Assembly (NCBI GenBank): GCA_002286855.1
Contig: NRSV01000032.1
Span: 248,001-312,000, forward strand
DNA: 64,000 nucleotides
Direction of reading: 5' to 3'
Source of the DNA: Bipolaris cookei
Lineage: Eukaryota; Ascomycota; Dothideomycetes; Pleosporales; Pleosporaceae
Shown here piece by piece: positions 1-12,544 of this stretch (within the stretch, counting starts at the first letter, position 1; every line of letters begins with the position of its first letter). The translations under genes were made by a program, and so were the position numbers. The notes under the pieces are model-generated. The model saw only the letters and a list, made by a program, of their open reading frames with translations. It made no database searches and had not been told where the DNA came from.

Positions 1-432
1 TTGGAGCACACCCTTCCTTATGCCCGCCTTCACTATCAGCCTCCGACACCCTCTTCATAATGCTAACCATCACCATGGGGCTCTCACTCTCTTCAAACCA
101 ACACTGAAAAGTGCGTCTATTCTCTCATTCATAGATATGTCAGATACCAGAGTTTTTCTATACAAGCCCAGAACCCTTCACCCCATCGAGGTGTACCCGC
201 CATGGCCGTATGATTCATATAAAGAACCTGATATCACCCTTCGCAATCCCATGCAGACGCCATGCTAGAAATTCGGTCCCTACCAACCGATAGTGAGATA
301 CTTTTTGGACCAAACAGTGAACAAAGTGTGGAAACGCAGTCTGAACGTAGAGTGCGTAGTGTGTCCGCCGACGAAGGAGGATATTACAAGCATCAGCCGT
401 GGTGCTGCATGCTTGGAGATGTAGCCAAGGCT

Positions 433-1302
433 TTAGACGCTGAACTTGGCTTTTGCGCGAGTGCTACCGGCATGAGCGGCATCGGTGTGTCCAGAGAATT
501 CGACAACATCGTTGTCCTTGAGCTGTAGTGCTTGCTTGAATCGTCTACCAATCTTGAGAAGGACCTCCTTGCCCTGCTCCTGAGTCCTTCCCTTACCTCC
601 ATCACCGGGGATAGCGCGGCCAACTGAACGTGTCCAGAGACCAATACGGTAGAAGCCTCGCCTAACGTTGACAACAACACCCATGACTTCGTTGTCGTCC
701 TCATCCTCAAGGTTCTCGCCAATGGCGGCCAGCATGACGTGCAGCCAGAGCGCATCGATGTTGATTGCCTTCTTATCCTTGAACTGGAAAGCCCATTTGC
801 CACCGTGCTTGTTCTGTGAGTCTTCCCACTCGGGACGTACGCCCTTCTTGAAGAGATGGTAATCGGACTTGAGTGCCAGGTCGGATGTTGGAGTAATGTT
901 GTTCTGGAAATCATGTTAGTTTCGTGGGCTGCGCTGGTGGCAGAAGATAGCTTACGTAGATGCCCCAGAACTCCTCGACCGAGTCAAACGAGATGACCTC
1001 CTTGAGCAGTTCAGCCCAGTTATCGCCCTGCAATGATTAGCGAGGATGCATCGACTGGCATACACACGACGTCAGCGTACCTTGCCGCTCGGGGGCTTAG
1101 TGAACCACAGTGTCCATGTGTTCATGAGCGGGTGCTTGACGTTGAAGTTCTCGGGGTCATGGAAGACAGTGCGGATCTCGCCTTCATTTGCTGCGTTGTT
1201 GCTGGACTGTTCGCCCTCTGCAGAGTTGTCGGTAGGCGAGATGGGAATCGTGTCGAGCGGAACCTGTTGGTTGCTGTTTGCGGATGCGGCGACTTCGGCC
1301 AT
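433..1302 (-). CDS. eIF4E: Eukaryotic translation initiation factor 4E (cap-binding protein)
   Basis: Binds the 7-methylguanosine cap of mRNA in the cytoplasm and, with eIF4G, recruits the ribosome. Three exons on the minus strand: 1302-1081, 1027-956 and 903-433. Both introns are GT-AG and the join gives 254 residues ending in TAA. The N-terminal ~50 residues are an acidic, Ser/Asn-rich variable tail. The core follows with the spaced tryptophans of the family: HPLMNTWTLWF, VEEFWGIY, RPEWED, GGKWAF, ALWLHV and RIGLWTR. These include the cap-stacking tryptophans. The length is normal for a fungal eIF4E with a long N-terminal extension. The start is the first ATG of the open frame (MAEVAAS). 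It lies tail-to-head with ERG9 on the same strand, 687 bp away, and looks independently transcribed. Seen: frame and motifs. Known: family function. Confidence 0.96.
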
Positions 1303-1989
1303 TGTGTTGGTTTTTGGGGCGTGTATGTGTGTGGATGGTGTATTGGAGAAAAGGTGGTCGCGGTTGCGGGGGAATTTAAGAGGGTTGGTGGTGGGCGGAA
1401 TAAGGTGAAGGCGGGCCTATCGCAGTCGCACCAGGCGATGGTACCGAGGCGGTCGCAGGAATGTGCAGCCCAAGGAACTGCTTGCGGAGAAGGGGCGGGT
1501 CGGAATTGGCTGCTTGCGGCGGGCGTGTTTGTCGAGAAGAATAATATGCAGCGCAGTCGCACTTGGTGGGAGCCCTCTGGCCTTGGCACGCTAGACACTC
1601 AAGTTTCAAACATGTCACAAGCAGAGCGCCAGAGTCTCAGATGGCAATTGGGAAGAAAAATAACCTTCGCCTATCTTTGATCGCCATCCAGAGTTGTCTT
1701 CTCACCGCCATGGGCGCGTTTATGAAGGCGATTCTTATGAAAACAGCCTCGTCGCCAAGTGAAGTGCACGCCTGCAAAGATACCTCTTCAATCCAACTAT
1801 CGATACAAAAAAAGTATTATTACACCCTGACTATCGTGCCATGACCTCACAGATGACTTGCAATCCAGCCTCCATCGTCGTGCGAAATTAAAATTACTAG
1901 GACCCATCTCTATACCTACCTTGACTCGTTCATGGTGGATAATATAATTACATACAGACATAATGGCGAAACATAGAAACCCTGAAATC
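1303..1989. other. Intergenic: eIF4E promoter side and ERG9 3' flank
   Basis: No coding potential was found on either strand beyond short overlapping frames. It must hold the eIF4E promoter and leader and the ERG9 terminator. No distinct motif could be assigned. Confidence 0.6.
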
Positions 1990-3615
1990 CTATAGTTCGC
2001 TCTTTTCCACAGTCTCCAAGACTTTGGTGACTTGCGCAGGTGCCGTGTTGGCTGCTCCGCCTAGAAGTTTGCCAATGTCCATTTTAGCCTGAGACCAGGC
2101 AATATCGAAGCGGGCGCCTGCAAGGTAGGCAATGAATAGCTACTGAAGGTTAGCAAAGCTCGAGTATTCATAAACTTGAGACACACCATCAGCGAAGTCA
2201 TGACAAGAACAGTTCCAATCACAGCAGCGACAACATAGATCAGATCCCAGTTGGCCTCTGCATCCTCCTTCTGCTTCTTCATTGCTTCTTCTATTGTGGC
2301 TGGTGCTTTTCGGTCGGGTGGAGGCTGTTGCGATGGGAATATCGACTCGATGAATTGTTCAATCTGGGCCTGGTCAGTAAAGACATTTTGAACCGACTTC
2401 ACATGAGGCTCACCTTTCCCAATGTAATGCTGATCCTCAAGAAGTTGGGATCGTGTGGGTTGTTCTTCTTCGCAATCTTGCGAGCATACCTCCTAAAAAC
2501 ATCACAAACAAGCTGCAAGTTTTGTGTAGATTCGACCATCAACTGGCAAGCCTCGCCCTTGGTAATCTTGACGTTCTTTTGGAAAATATCATAGTTCTGA
2601 AAACAGGCTTCCAAAGTCGCGATGGCCATGGACTGGGGGATCGCGCAGAAGTTAAACACACTCTGCTCTCGGAGACCGGCCAGATAGTATAAGCAGTCAT
2701 CCGCACGGGTCAACGCTGTCAGAATCATTTCTGAACTAGCGTTCAATGCCTTCTCCTTGTTTTCAGGCTTGAACAGGTCCTCGAAGTTGTCCACGTACTT
2801 GGACCAGATCTCCCTGGGCCAGAATCGGCGGCCGTCGTCGAGGTCCTCCCTGATGTCACGGATAATGTTGACCTGCTGGAGGAACTGGCCCATGGATTCC
2901 ATGAGCTCCGGCCTCTTGAGCAGGGCCGCGTTTGCCAATCCAGCCTCGACGAAGAGGCGCGTGCATCCCTCACCAACCAGGCCCGCGACGTAGTGGCAAT
3001 ACAGGTCGTATTCTTTGATCGTCTTGACTCCAGCATTGAACTCGGCGTTGTTAGCATAGTCTGCCATTCCGTTGCCCATGCGCCTGGTGATGTCCTTGAT
3101 GATATCCTTGTAGGCGGGCTTAATCTTTTTGAATTCCTCAATGACCACGTTGAACTCTACCAGAAGCTGCCTGTCCTTCTCGTTGGGGCCATTTTCCGTA
3201 AATGTCCAACCGTCCTGTTCTAGGATATCCTGGAAGTTGCGTAGAAGAGGCTCCTTCTTGGCCAAGGGGATGGTCATGTCATCCTCAATTGTATCGAGAC
3301 CACGCAGGATTACGTAGAATAGTGTGACGGGCACCACAAGATCAGGGTGCAACTCGAGGATGACGGCGGCAAAACTACGGCTTGTTTTTTTGAGGAAGTG
3401 GTAGCATCGCTTTAGGGACTCGGATTCCTTTGATTCATCGCGCTCGTGTACTGGATTGTGCCATACTTTCCTGGGGGACATTAGCCATGCCGACCACGTA
3501 CGCAGACCTGCAGATGCGTAAGGGGTTGCGGAAGATGGGACTCATACCATTGAATGATGGAGCGCAATTCAGCCGGGTGGATAGCGTAGTAGAGGAAGCC
3601 CAAGGGACTCGACAT
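1990..3615 (-). CDS. ERG9: Squalene synthase (farnesyl-diphosphate farnesyltransferase)
   Basis: Condenses two farnesyl diphosphates to squalene, the first committed step of ergosterol synthesis, on the ER membrane. Four exons: 3615-3548, 3470-2414, 2363-2187 and 2139-1990, giving 483 residues, the usual fungal length. Exon 1 encodes MSSPLGFLYYAIHPAELRS, the conserved N terminus; a longer frame starting at 3481 begins inside intron 1 and is not the real start. The two Asp-rich substrate motifs are DTIEDD (about residues 82-87) and DIREDLDD (about 230-237), and the YCHYVAGLVG helix is present. The last two exons encode the IEQFIESIFPS linker and a hydrophobic C-terminal anchor (about residues 416-443), then a hydrophilic tail ending KSEL. 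The intron 2 acceptor could be at 2364 (used here) or 9 nt earlier on the transcript, which would add three residues. Confidence 0.96.
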
Positions 3616-4635
3616 GCCGGGCAGACGTAAAGGAATCGGGGGTTTATGCAGATGCTGGCGCAGCGATGTATGCTACCTGCAGAAAAGCTGCAAGACAGAC
3701 GCCAATTGATGCGCAAGAGATAGAGGGCCGCGGCAAATACAAGATCCAGGATGCGTTGCAGAGTGTGCTGCTGGGCGGTTGCAGAAGACGTTGGTTTGCC
3801 CCTAATTCGAGCCTCTCCGCAAAGAAACAGCCTTGGACCTTGTGGTGCACGGCCCATTGGTAATCCCGCTTTTCGCGCCTCCCTCTTGGATCACTGATTG
3901 TTGCGTGTCACCAACCTTCACCGCCAACCCCTTCTTGGGCATACGTATAACGGCCAGCATAGGGGCGATGACGAGGCATGATGGCTTTGCTTAAAAGATC
4001 CAGCATGCTGTCATGCGCAGCCCCTGCTCTTACTCGTAGTTGTCCGCCGTGAAGACCACCCGTTCTGCATTCTAGCGGGAATGATGCCAAGTAGATACGG
4101 ACACATTCATCTTCACTTGCTGATCGCTCTTGGGCCTTTGCGCATTTTCTCGTGCCGGGTACAACGATGTTTTGGGATGCCAGTGGCCTCAGGCAACAAT
4201 TTCGGTTTCGGTTTCCGTAACCTGCTCCACAACAGACTCAACGGCTCTTCACCACGAACTCATCTGATAATAGCATGCGGGACGCGTAATGGGATCATGC
4301 TATGTATTTTGTGTTGTAGAAAAAGAGATCGAAAAATTTCGTCAGCTGTTCACGAAGTGATGAGAGATGAGTGAATTAGATAAGGTGTGATGGTGACACA
4401 GAAGCAGAACCTAACCGGTGATTTCCTATTCCATAACCCCCTAGAGTGCAGCTCGCACCCTGGCTGCCCCGTCAGCTTTCCAGACACCACAGCCGCATGT
4501 GTCGAACTCTGGACAATTATGTGCTCGGCCTAATCGAGGCAATGACGCCACATGTGCACTATCGATAAGCCGATACCTTTCCTTCAACCCATATACATAT
4601 CTAGGACAGGAACAATCCGTCCTACACCAAGAGCC
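3616..4635. other. Intergenic between divergent ERG9 and the Rdx gene
   Basis: About 1 kb shared upstream region of two divergent genes. Several short frames exist, but none has a protein-like composition or splices into a neighbour. No clear operator or repeat was seen. Confidence 0.6.
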
Positions 4636-5266
4636 ATGGCAACAATACAGACCGCACCAGTTGCCCTGCCACGCGTTGCAATCACATACTGTACTCAATG
4701 TCGCTGGATGCTGCGAGCGGCCTATGTAAGCAATCTTATACGTTGCACCAACAACCTTCACCAACATATACTAGTTTGGCCAAGAACTCTTATCAACATT
4801 CGGAACACAAATAGGTGAAATTGCCTTGATCCCCGCGACTGGGGGGCTTTTCACGGTGGAACTGGTAAGCTCTTATATTGCCATCGCCCTTGCTAGCTGC
4901 TGACATTGCAAGACATACCTTCCGCCTGTGGAACAATGTCAGAATGCTGAAGCAACAAAGGTGCTACTCTGGGATAGAAAAGCCGAAGGGGGATTTCCAG
5001 GTTTGTATCTCTCATCAATTAAAGGCGTTCAGTTGGTGGGGTACTGACTAGTTCTAGAAACAAAGGTACTGAAGCAAAAGGTGCGGGATTGTATTGACCC
5101 TTCGCGGGATTTGGGGCACTCGGATAAGCACGGTAAGAAGAAGGAAGAGAAATTGGTCAAAGGAAATAAGTCTGAGGTCGAAGAAAAAGGAGCAGGTCAG
5201 GAGAAGATCCAAGAGGTTGAAGTCAAGAAGAATCCAGATGGAACCATTTGCGAGGATTGTAGATGA
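4636..5266 (+). CDS. Rdx family (SelW/SelT-like thioredoxin-fold) protein, Cys form
   Basis: A small redox protein of the selenoprotein-W-like Rdx family, in which the fungal form has Cys in place of selenocysteine. Four exons: 4636-4725, 4775-4864, 4913-5000 and 5058-5266, joined by short GT-AG introns into 158 residues. The fold starts at RVAITYCTQCRWMLRAA, with the redox CxxC (C19-T-Q-C22) after the first beta strand. The family signature LLWDRKAEGGFPE lies in exon 3 to exon 4. After KVLKQKVRD comes a ~60-residue charged Lys/Glu-rich tail ending in a second dithiol, CEDCR. An in-frame ATG at 4552 is less likely because it adds a non-conserved extension. The exact physiological substrate of fungal Rdx proteins is not established. 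Confidence 0.88.
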
Positions 5267-7216
5267 TAAGCAAGGCGTGGGCTGTCATGGGCAAGATGAG
5301 CTCAAGCTCTGGAATCTCCACCGTTATACCTATTGGTTTTCTTAGTACATATAGACAGATATATGTATATTTGACAGAACAAGCTTGTGCATGGGGTTCG
5401 GAATGCGATCCTTAATTCGATCCACATCTCGCTACAGAAACTCTATTCCATTTTGTATGAGTATTGTCTAGTCCAGACAAATAGAAAGCTAAAGATGGCG
5501 TTCAAATCATGCCAAGTTTGCCGCAACGCCAACGTACAGCTAGCTTCAGCATCAACAGCATTTGCGCTACTGTGAAGCGATCTATTGGCATAGCATCTAT
5601 GTGATATGCATTATCGTGAACTGAGGAGCCGCGCGTAACTTTGGCGCGCATGTGGACAGGATGCACTATGGTAATGAATGAGAATACGTCATCTGTTTGA
5701 CAACAAAGTTTTGATCCGCGGATGCTAGGATGACGATTAGTTGGATACATGAAACTGACCATGTCGATGATCTTTGCGAGATGGTGTAGTCGTTGGTTAT
5801 GTGAATGCTGTCACGCAGTCGCTGACCGAGACACTCGGAGACTCTAGCCGGCGATGCTCCTTGCATCGTGCAACACCTTGTAATACAGCATCACTCGGCG
5901 GGGGTGAAGTCCGAGTAGGCTCCGGTGTGGTGGTGACAACAAGTGTGATGACAAAGCTGGCACAAGTTGGCGGAAAGCAGTGCCAGTATATGCAGTGCCA
6001 TGATACCCACAAGACACCAGCATCTATGCTCCTACTCCTGCTGTAATAGACGGCTTGTAAGTATGCAGTGATGCATCGCAATCGCACGCTAAGCTGTGAG
6101 GAGAGCCGAGCAATCTTGAATGGCGATCATAGCGGGCCCACGGCATCCCCACCCCCACCTCACAATTGGTGCACAACAAACTGTCCGACACACTCGGACG
6201 CGTACAACACCACACCAGGTCGATATGCAAGCCATCATTTTCCCATCCTCGCTGTCACATCGCCGTGACGCCAGCAAAGCGTAGGAAAAATGGCCCCATA
6301 CAGCCTTGACAAAACGCGCCACCCTGGCTGAGGGAGATCGCCGTGTCGTCTAGAAGCGCCACAAGCCTTGCTAATTATTCCAGCACTCCCAAGGCTCATC
6401 TGCTGGCGCGCGCTTTACTACAATGAAAAAAAAACAAGGCCATGTAAGCTACTGCGGGGTCCTGAGTTGGGAAACAGCGCAGACAGCTCCAAGGACAAAC
6501 AGCCAGGCCATGTACACATGGCTGCCCAATTACACGCATGGTTGGTTGTAAACTCTGCTCTTCTGGGACGACTCTAGGCATACTCTGCACTATCTGCGTC
6601 GATAATGGCCGCGCCAGTTCGATTTCCCGGCGCCATAGCCCGACCAGCGCAAGCCACTCACGGCAGTCGACCCATTCTGGTATGGTCGTCTCGCAAATCG
6701 CTCTACCCGCTTCTCACGAGCCGATACATGCACGCTATAGTAGGCGGGCGTTGCGATAGCTGAAGGGACGACGGGGATCTAGACACATGGCTGCATCGTC
6801 CCACCTTCGGCTACTATGAACTCCCACTCAACCTTGTCTCCCTGCTGCAGAAGAGGTAAATCGATAACATTGATCCCCGCCCGTGCATGTTGTGTATTTC
6901 ATTCTTTGGTACGCTTACCTGCGCTTTTTCACACTAACATAGCCTCGGAAGCGCCTCAGCCCGTACAATTAACGTCAGAGACAAAACTTCATTAGCACTT
7001 GGTTCCCAGTCGCACGTCTATCCTCTTGACCACTTTTCATGATTTTGCGCATAGGAACCTGGGTTTAGTATTCGCTGCGGCCTCATTGGGCGGACTTCGA
7101 CGGCTACCAAAAGACTCCGTACATTCCAATCAATACGTCATAGCCAGACTACAGGTGACCATATCTATTCTGGCTTTCTAGAGGATAATAACACAAGACC
7201 TTGAACTGGCATCTAA
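5267..7216. other. Intergenic, no gene recognised
   Basis: About 1.95 kb between two plus-strand genes. Short frames on both strands lack family resemblance, consistent splicing or biased composition. An in-frame TAA at 7214 directly precedes the next start codon. Nothing else is assignable. Confidence 0.6.
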
Positions 7217-10107
7217 ATGGGTTCGAGATCTGCCAGCTGCTCTGCAGCAACACAAGAACCGATGCATCCGACAAAGATTCAGCGATGGTCGGGCTTGACT
7301 CGTACAGTAAACGACTGGGACCACGGTTTGCGAAGGGTATGTTGGAGCTCATTGTGATTGCGCTTGGCTGACATTTTGAACAGGACCCTGAACTATGGTA
7401 TGAGGATGGGGACTGCTACATTCACCTTCATGCCAGAGGAATGTCACGTCGCGGCCCGTCTTTCTGCATTCCTTTCAGAGTCTTGCGACAAAAAAAGTGC
7501 GAGTCGATAACTAATCAGTGCGATGCTCATTTGGTTTCACTGCAGACATCGACCTCGCAAAAATTGAAGCGGGTGCCCAGCTCACTGATTGATGCAAATA
7601 AGCAACCAAGCACTATGGAGCTTTTCATACCTGCGCCCGCAGAGGTTGCCCGGCAAGACTCTTTCAGATGGCACATTACAACTCGTAACTTCTTCGCATT
7701 CTTGCTAGGCAAACCGTTAGTTGGCGACCATATGGGTCAGGCTTATGTGGATCTCCAAGAAAGATTGCACCTTTTTCGACCTGATCACCCTAGCAATGTG
7801 CAAGATTTTCTATCCTACGCTGAAGACCAGGGCTACCGGGACTTGGTCGAATGCACAGATTATGCTCTTGCAAGTTTGTTCTACGCAGAGCGTTACAAGC
7901 TTAGGGATGTTTGGGTTGATGCTTTCGCCCATTGCGTTGGCATGAACGAAAGTTTGGCCCTCAGCCCGGAATTTTCAGTAAGGAGCTAAAGTGTGTTACC
8001 TGGGTACAACATTAACGACTATTTGTAGCCTATCTCAAAACTTACTAAAGCCTTGATTACTCGAGCTCATCGCGAAGTCGATGCTCATCTCGGACGCGTG
8101 TCTACTGCGCTCAGCAAGTTCCTTCAAGAAGACTTCTCACCCACATATCTTGGGCTGACGGATGCTGCTCGAAGCCATCTCGACCGATTCCGCCGTTTCT
8201 TGCATACTTTCTATGCTGAAAAGTTTGGCTACTGGCCGCCGCCTCGAGGCACTACATTTCCCAAAGCTCTTTACAAATCAATGTATTATGATTTTAAGAG
8301 CCTATACGACTATCTCGTAGACACAACATCCACTGCCGACATTTCTTCTCAAGGGCCAGCGAGTGGTGGGATTTGTGTTCTGCAGAACGTGCTTACTTTT
8401 GATCAGCGGCACAACTTCAGTTCACTGCCACATCCATTGCCACTGCTGCCAACATACATATCTCCTTCGAAAAAATCAGACTCACACAGGGCGTTAAGAC
8501 AGCTTACTCTTGCGTCTCAACATCAAAAAACACACAAGATCCATACCATGAGCGGTGCATTGAGGGCTGCAACAAACATTCTGGACCAAGATGTCACAAG
8601 CTCGAAGATTGTTCAGGCATACATGCACTTTGAGAATGCACATGCCGTCAACGCCTGCCAGCGTCAGGAGAAAATAACCGTTATGGACGCGCGCAAAGTC
8701 CGGTGGCTCCTCATTTATGGTACTCTCCAATACCTAGTGTCTGCACTTCGGGCTCCAAAGCAGGTCCGCGACTCTGAAAGCTCAGATTATCCCTTGTGTT
8801 ATATTGCGGATCCTACTTCATCAGCCGCAGACCGCACAGATGCGACCCCTTCGCCAGCCCATTCGGTAGCCCCTTCGTTGAATATTTCCCAAGCCATCGA
8901 TCAGTACATTTTGGAGTCGCAATGCAGCCCTTCGTCTATTGAACCAGACTGCCAAAGGGAGGATTATTTTACCCCAAAAAACTTGAGCCGGCGAGGGTCT
9001 ATGGAAGTATCACCACTTAGGGTTTCTCGACCTGCGCGTCCATCCTCAGTGCGGTCATTGTCACAAATGTCACTGCCCTCTCTAAGCTCTAGGCGAAATA
9101 GCCTTACGATGCAGTCCACGCGTCTCTGCGTTAGCAGTACTAAAGTATTGAATGAGTCAGTAGAGAAACTCCAAACTTCAAATAAAGACCCGCTTGTTCT
9201 TGTTTGCTCTGACCAATCCACCTCGCCGATCGTCATCAATCGAAGTGGGTCAGAAACATCTTGGTTCAGGTCGCGCACATCTTCTGTTTCGCGCAGCAGG
9301 CGAGCCTCAACAAGGAGCACAGATGGCTTCCCGAGAACCCCACTACTTGACAGCTCACAGCTTGATCGTTCTGGAAAGGCGCTATCACTCTTAGGTATAG
9401 GAGAGCCCCCCAGCCGGTCGGGCAGCACTAGCTCTACGGGAAGTTCGTTGTGGAGTGAGGGTGTAAGTGCAGCTTCATCTGAGTCAAGCGCATGCGACGA
9501 TAGACAAAAGACCAGTGAGGCAGAAGAGAGTGGTCTTCTAGGCGGTCTTGTCTCTATTGCGACCCCAATGGACTCACGAAGGATTAGGTTACCAACTACA
9601 CCTCCCGTGTCACAAAGCCACGTACACCCTTCGTTGCGGCAGAAATCTCGGGGAGACGGGTTCCAATTCGAATTCGATGACATGAAATCAGAAGTCAAGC
9701 ATGGTCACCATGAGCCTAATGATTTCCAATCAACGATTGGCATGGCCGTGTCGATGCCTCCATCATCCAGTCCCCACGTTTCTTTAGGAATAGAGCTTAC
9801 ACTCACTGACATCGAGGCACACCCTCTAGTCTCCGAAAAGAGACCGTTCCTTCCACGATCCATTTCCATTCTATCAGCTCCAGACAGTACATCTTCTGCA
9901 TCCCATATCAGCCTGGATACCGTCAGGGCTCCTACAGAGAATTACTGGGAGCAGTACAAGGCCACACTTACCCAGCAACGAGAACGGTCAAAACCTGTCT
10001 CTTCCGGAACCTTCAAAGTGCCTTTCTCCCGCCTGTCCAAACCCAGTAATGAAGACAACCGCGGTGTGAAGAGTGAGCGAAGACTATCCCATCTATGGCG
10101 GCGCTAA
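7217..10107 (+). CDS. Large conserved fungal protein, DUF8004-like
   Basis: Three exons, 7217-7336, 7384-7977 and 8029-10107, encode 930 residues. The spliced frame reads RWSGLTRTVNDWDHGLRR then DPELWYEDGDCYIHLHARG across intron 1, showing that the true start is upstream of the long exon-2 frame; an in-frame stop at 7214 fixes ATG 7217. The N-terminal half is globular and conserved in filamentous ascomycetes, with blocks around ESFRWHITTRNFFAFLLGKPL-like sequence (the residue before SFRWH here is D), LDRFRRFLHTFYAEKFGYWPP, KALYKSMYYDFKSLYDYLVD and RWLLIYGTLQYLVSALRAP. I recall this set as the DUF8004 family. The C-terminal ~450 residues are Ser/Arg-rich and disordered, with many RRxS-type phosphosite-like motifs. 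Function is unknown; no catalytic motif or membrane segment is visible. The gene is certain, the family name from memory is moderately so. Confidence 0.82.
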
Positions 10108-12023
10108 ATTCCCCTTTGTTCGATTTGCTTATAAATTCGGGTTTATTGCACTTTTAGCGACTACCTATCCGGTGTTCGGCGTACAAAACTTGTTCCAGCA
10201 ATTCTGCTCTATACCCTCATCAGCGTTAGCATTTTCACCTTTTACAAATGCACACCAACAGCTAGCAATAATCCACTCATAAGGAAGGAAAAGCGATCTC
10301 TTACCGCCATTTTGCTCTGCGCATCTAGAAAATCTTGAATCTTTGACGTATCTCTAATCGGACCACGATAAACGGAGCGACTACGGACGCAGCCTACTTA
10401 GATATGAGTTTCCCCGACTGCTAGGTTCATGACAACAATCTCTAGCGTCTTGCGGGGAATAAGAAAATCTTGAATCTTTGATTTATCTCTAATCGGACCA
10501 CGATAAACGGAGCGACTACGGACGCATCCTACTTAGATATGAGTTTCCCCGGCTGCTAGGTTCATGACAACAATCTCTAGCGTCTTGCGGGGAATAGGCT
10601 GTTGCTAGCCAGATGCTCAACTATCCTAATGACTGAACGCACTGTGGTAATTTGTGCACAATCGCGATTGTCGTTAGGAGAGTCTTCACAGAAGCCGCGC
10701 GTAGTTGTGTATTCAGTAGCATAAACGTACATCTAAAAGAGATTTTACAGTCACAGTTTCTTCGCTAACAATTCCATACGTATTACCCTACTCCGGCTCA
10801 TGTGTAGCAGCCTCCACAATATAGAGTGTATGCAAATGGCGGAAGCAATCAGGTACAAGTTCGATAAGGTTCTTCGTCATGAACCTTAACTCAGAATAGA
10901 GTGACCTCGACGCTGGGCTCGGAATGTGGCTCGGCATGAACGCGGTGAACTGACAAAGAAGACGCCGAAATGAGTCTCCACTGATGGCGTTATCCTGAGC
11001 AGACAGGCTAGAACGGCTTGCGGCCGCACTGTCGAATCTTTTCCTCGACAAACATGCGATCGCCTAGAATGATCTGGAGCGCATTTGACTTTGCGCCAGC
11101 GACTGCGGTTCTAAAACTTGAACGACAGCCCCAGAATTTGGAATGCATCGCCTTTCACTAATAACGTCATCCAGGAGCAACTAAATACACTAAGTGGTGA
11201 GATTGCGACATCGATGAGGTTTGGGCAGATTCATCGCCCCAAGTGAATGGATGTGGCGTGCGGCTCAACAGTATTACCGCTTAAGAACAGTACCTGTACG
11301 GCCTTGCACTTGCGAGTCATGGTCTCTATCACAACACAACAACGTGGTACTCATGCTCGCTAGTAACAGGCTATGGAAAAAAACATTGCGAGCGCCTAAG
11401 GCTCGGCCCTTTGGCATTGCATGCAGATGCACGCACAGAACCGTTGTTCCTCGTATTTGAATCAAAAACATCTTGGGCTTTCTGTACAAAAGTCATGTTG
11501 GGTGTGTGAATCTATCTGTGCCGAATATGCAGGAGACATTGTTGGAATTACCTCGCACTAATCCAACATCTGTGACACTGACAAGTACAGTTTACGCAGT
11601 TAATTCCTCCTAATTACAGCTGATAAGTTCCCCGTTTTTCATAAAAAGGGCAACCTGCTAGGCAAAAGGCAACGCGCAAGGCGGAGTGTCCCACCGTTTT
11701 GCCCACGTAAGGCCGGGAAACGTCCGTCTGGGGATAAGCAGGCGGCAACAACCACCATGCCGTGAGTCCGTCATCTCTCGTATTCCCCACCACCCCCTTC
11801 GTATGGAGTGTACAATCTCTGGAGCTCTGACAGACGGTCATGTCGAAGCTTCATGCCCCAAGCGTCGACTTTGTGCCGACTATGTACATAGGAGCCTGGG
11901 GTTGATATTGGAAACAAGATAAATACAACATCCCCCATCCTCCCCACGACCCATCTTCATCCACAAACAACCATTCCACTACCTCTTTCCAACCCTCTCC
12001 TCCAAACCCAAAACACCGCAATA
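10108..12023. other. Intergenic holding a tandem duplication and the upstream region of the Alt a 1-like gene
   Basis: No gene found. It contains the 135-bp direct duplication at 10328-10597. Just upstream of the next gene is a TATA-like GATAAATAC at about 11918, followed by a C/A-rich leader running into ATG 12024, typical of a strongly expressed fungal gene. Confidence 0.55.
10328..10597. repeat. Tandem duplication, two copies of about 135 bp
   Basis: The unit beginning GAAAATCTTGAATCTTTGA at 10328 recurs at 10463. Both copies run to GCGGGGAATA, with only a few substitutions (GACGTA/GATTTA, GCAGCC/GCATCC, CCCGAC/CCCGGC). It encodes nothing recognisable. Confidence 0.9.
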
Positions 12024-12544
12024 ATGCACTTCCTCACCCTCACCACCCTCCTCGCCACCGCGACCGCCGTCCCAACGCTTTACCAGCGCAGCCCTGTCGG
12101 CAATGCTGAACACATCCTGATTACCGACTATAGCCTGCGCAAAACCAACGGTACAATCCAAAATGTCAACTTCCACATCAACGGCTTCCAAGCCCACAAT
12201 GTATCCTGCGCTACTGGCTCCGTCCTCTCGCTGCCCAGCGAGACTGTCACCTGTGGAGCTAGTAACTACAGGTTTGTGCTGCAGCCATTGAATGGCACGG
12301 ACCCCAACCAGTATGATTTGAGCATTTACCACCAGAAGGGTGTTGCGTAAGTTCTTCCCTCCCACCTTTCCCTTTTGTAGAATTGCGGTACTGGGATGGT
12401 GAGGCTAACGGAGAAATTAGGTCTGGCAAGTACGCCACGGGCACTGTTCCTACCTACTGTGTTGCTGGCGGTCTCGAATCCCAGGATTTGATTTGCAACC
12501 AGATTCCCCAGCTTGGTCCTTACAAGCTTACTCTTCACTCCTAG
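12024..12544 (+). CDS. Small secreted protein, Alt a 1-like (AA1-like) family
   Basis: Two exons, 12024-12346 and 12421-12544, with a 74-nt GT-AG intron, encode 148 residues. A hydrophobic signal peptide (MHFLTLTTLLATATAVP) is followed by a mature protein with four cysteines, in VSCATG, VTCGAS, TYCVAG and LICNQ. The C-terminal block ATGTVPTYCVAGG...QDLICNQ resembles the end of the Alternaria major allergen Alt a 1, a beta-barrel family confined to Pleosporales and related fungi. The family is secreted or wall-associated, and some members interact with plant proteins; the role here is inferred only. There are several N-glycosylation sequons. Similarity outside the C-terminal block is weak, so this is a divergent member, not the Alt a 1 orthologue. 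Confidence 0.84.

Noticed and set aside
3435..3857. 140-residue minus frame upstream of ERG9
   Set aside because: It overlaps ERG9 exon 1 and intron 1 in another phase; the spliced ERG9 N terminus explains this sequence.
8964..9698. 244-residue minus-strand frame opposite the DUF8004-like gene
   Set aside because: An antisense shadow of the Ser/Arg-rich tail, with no start context or family resemblance.
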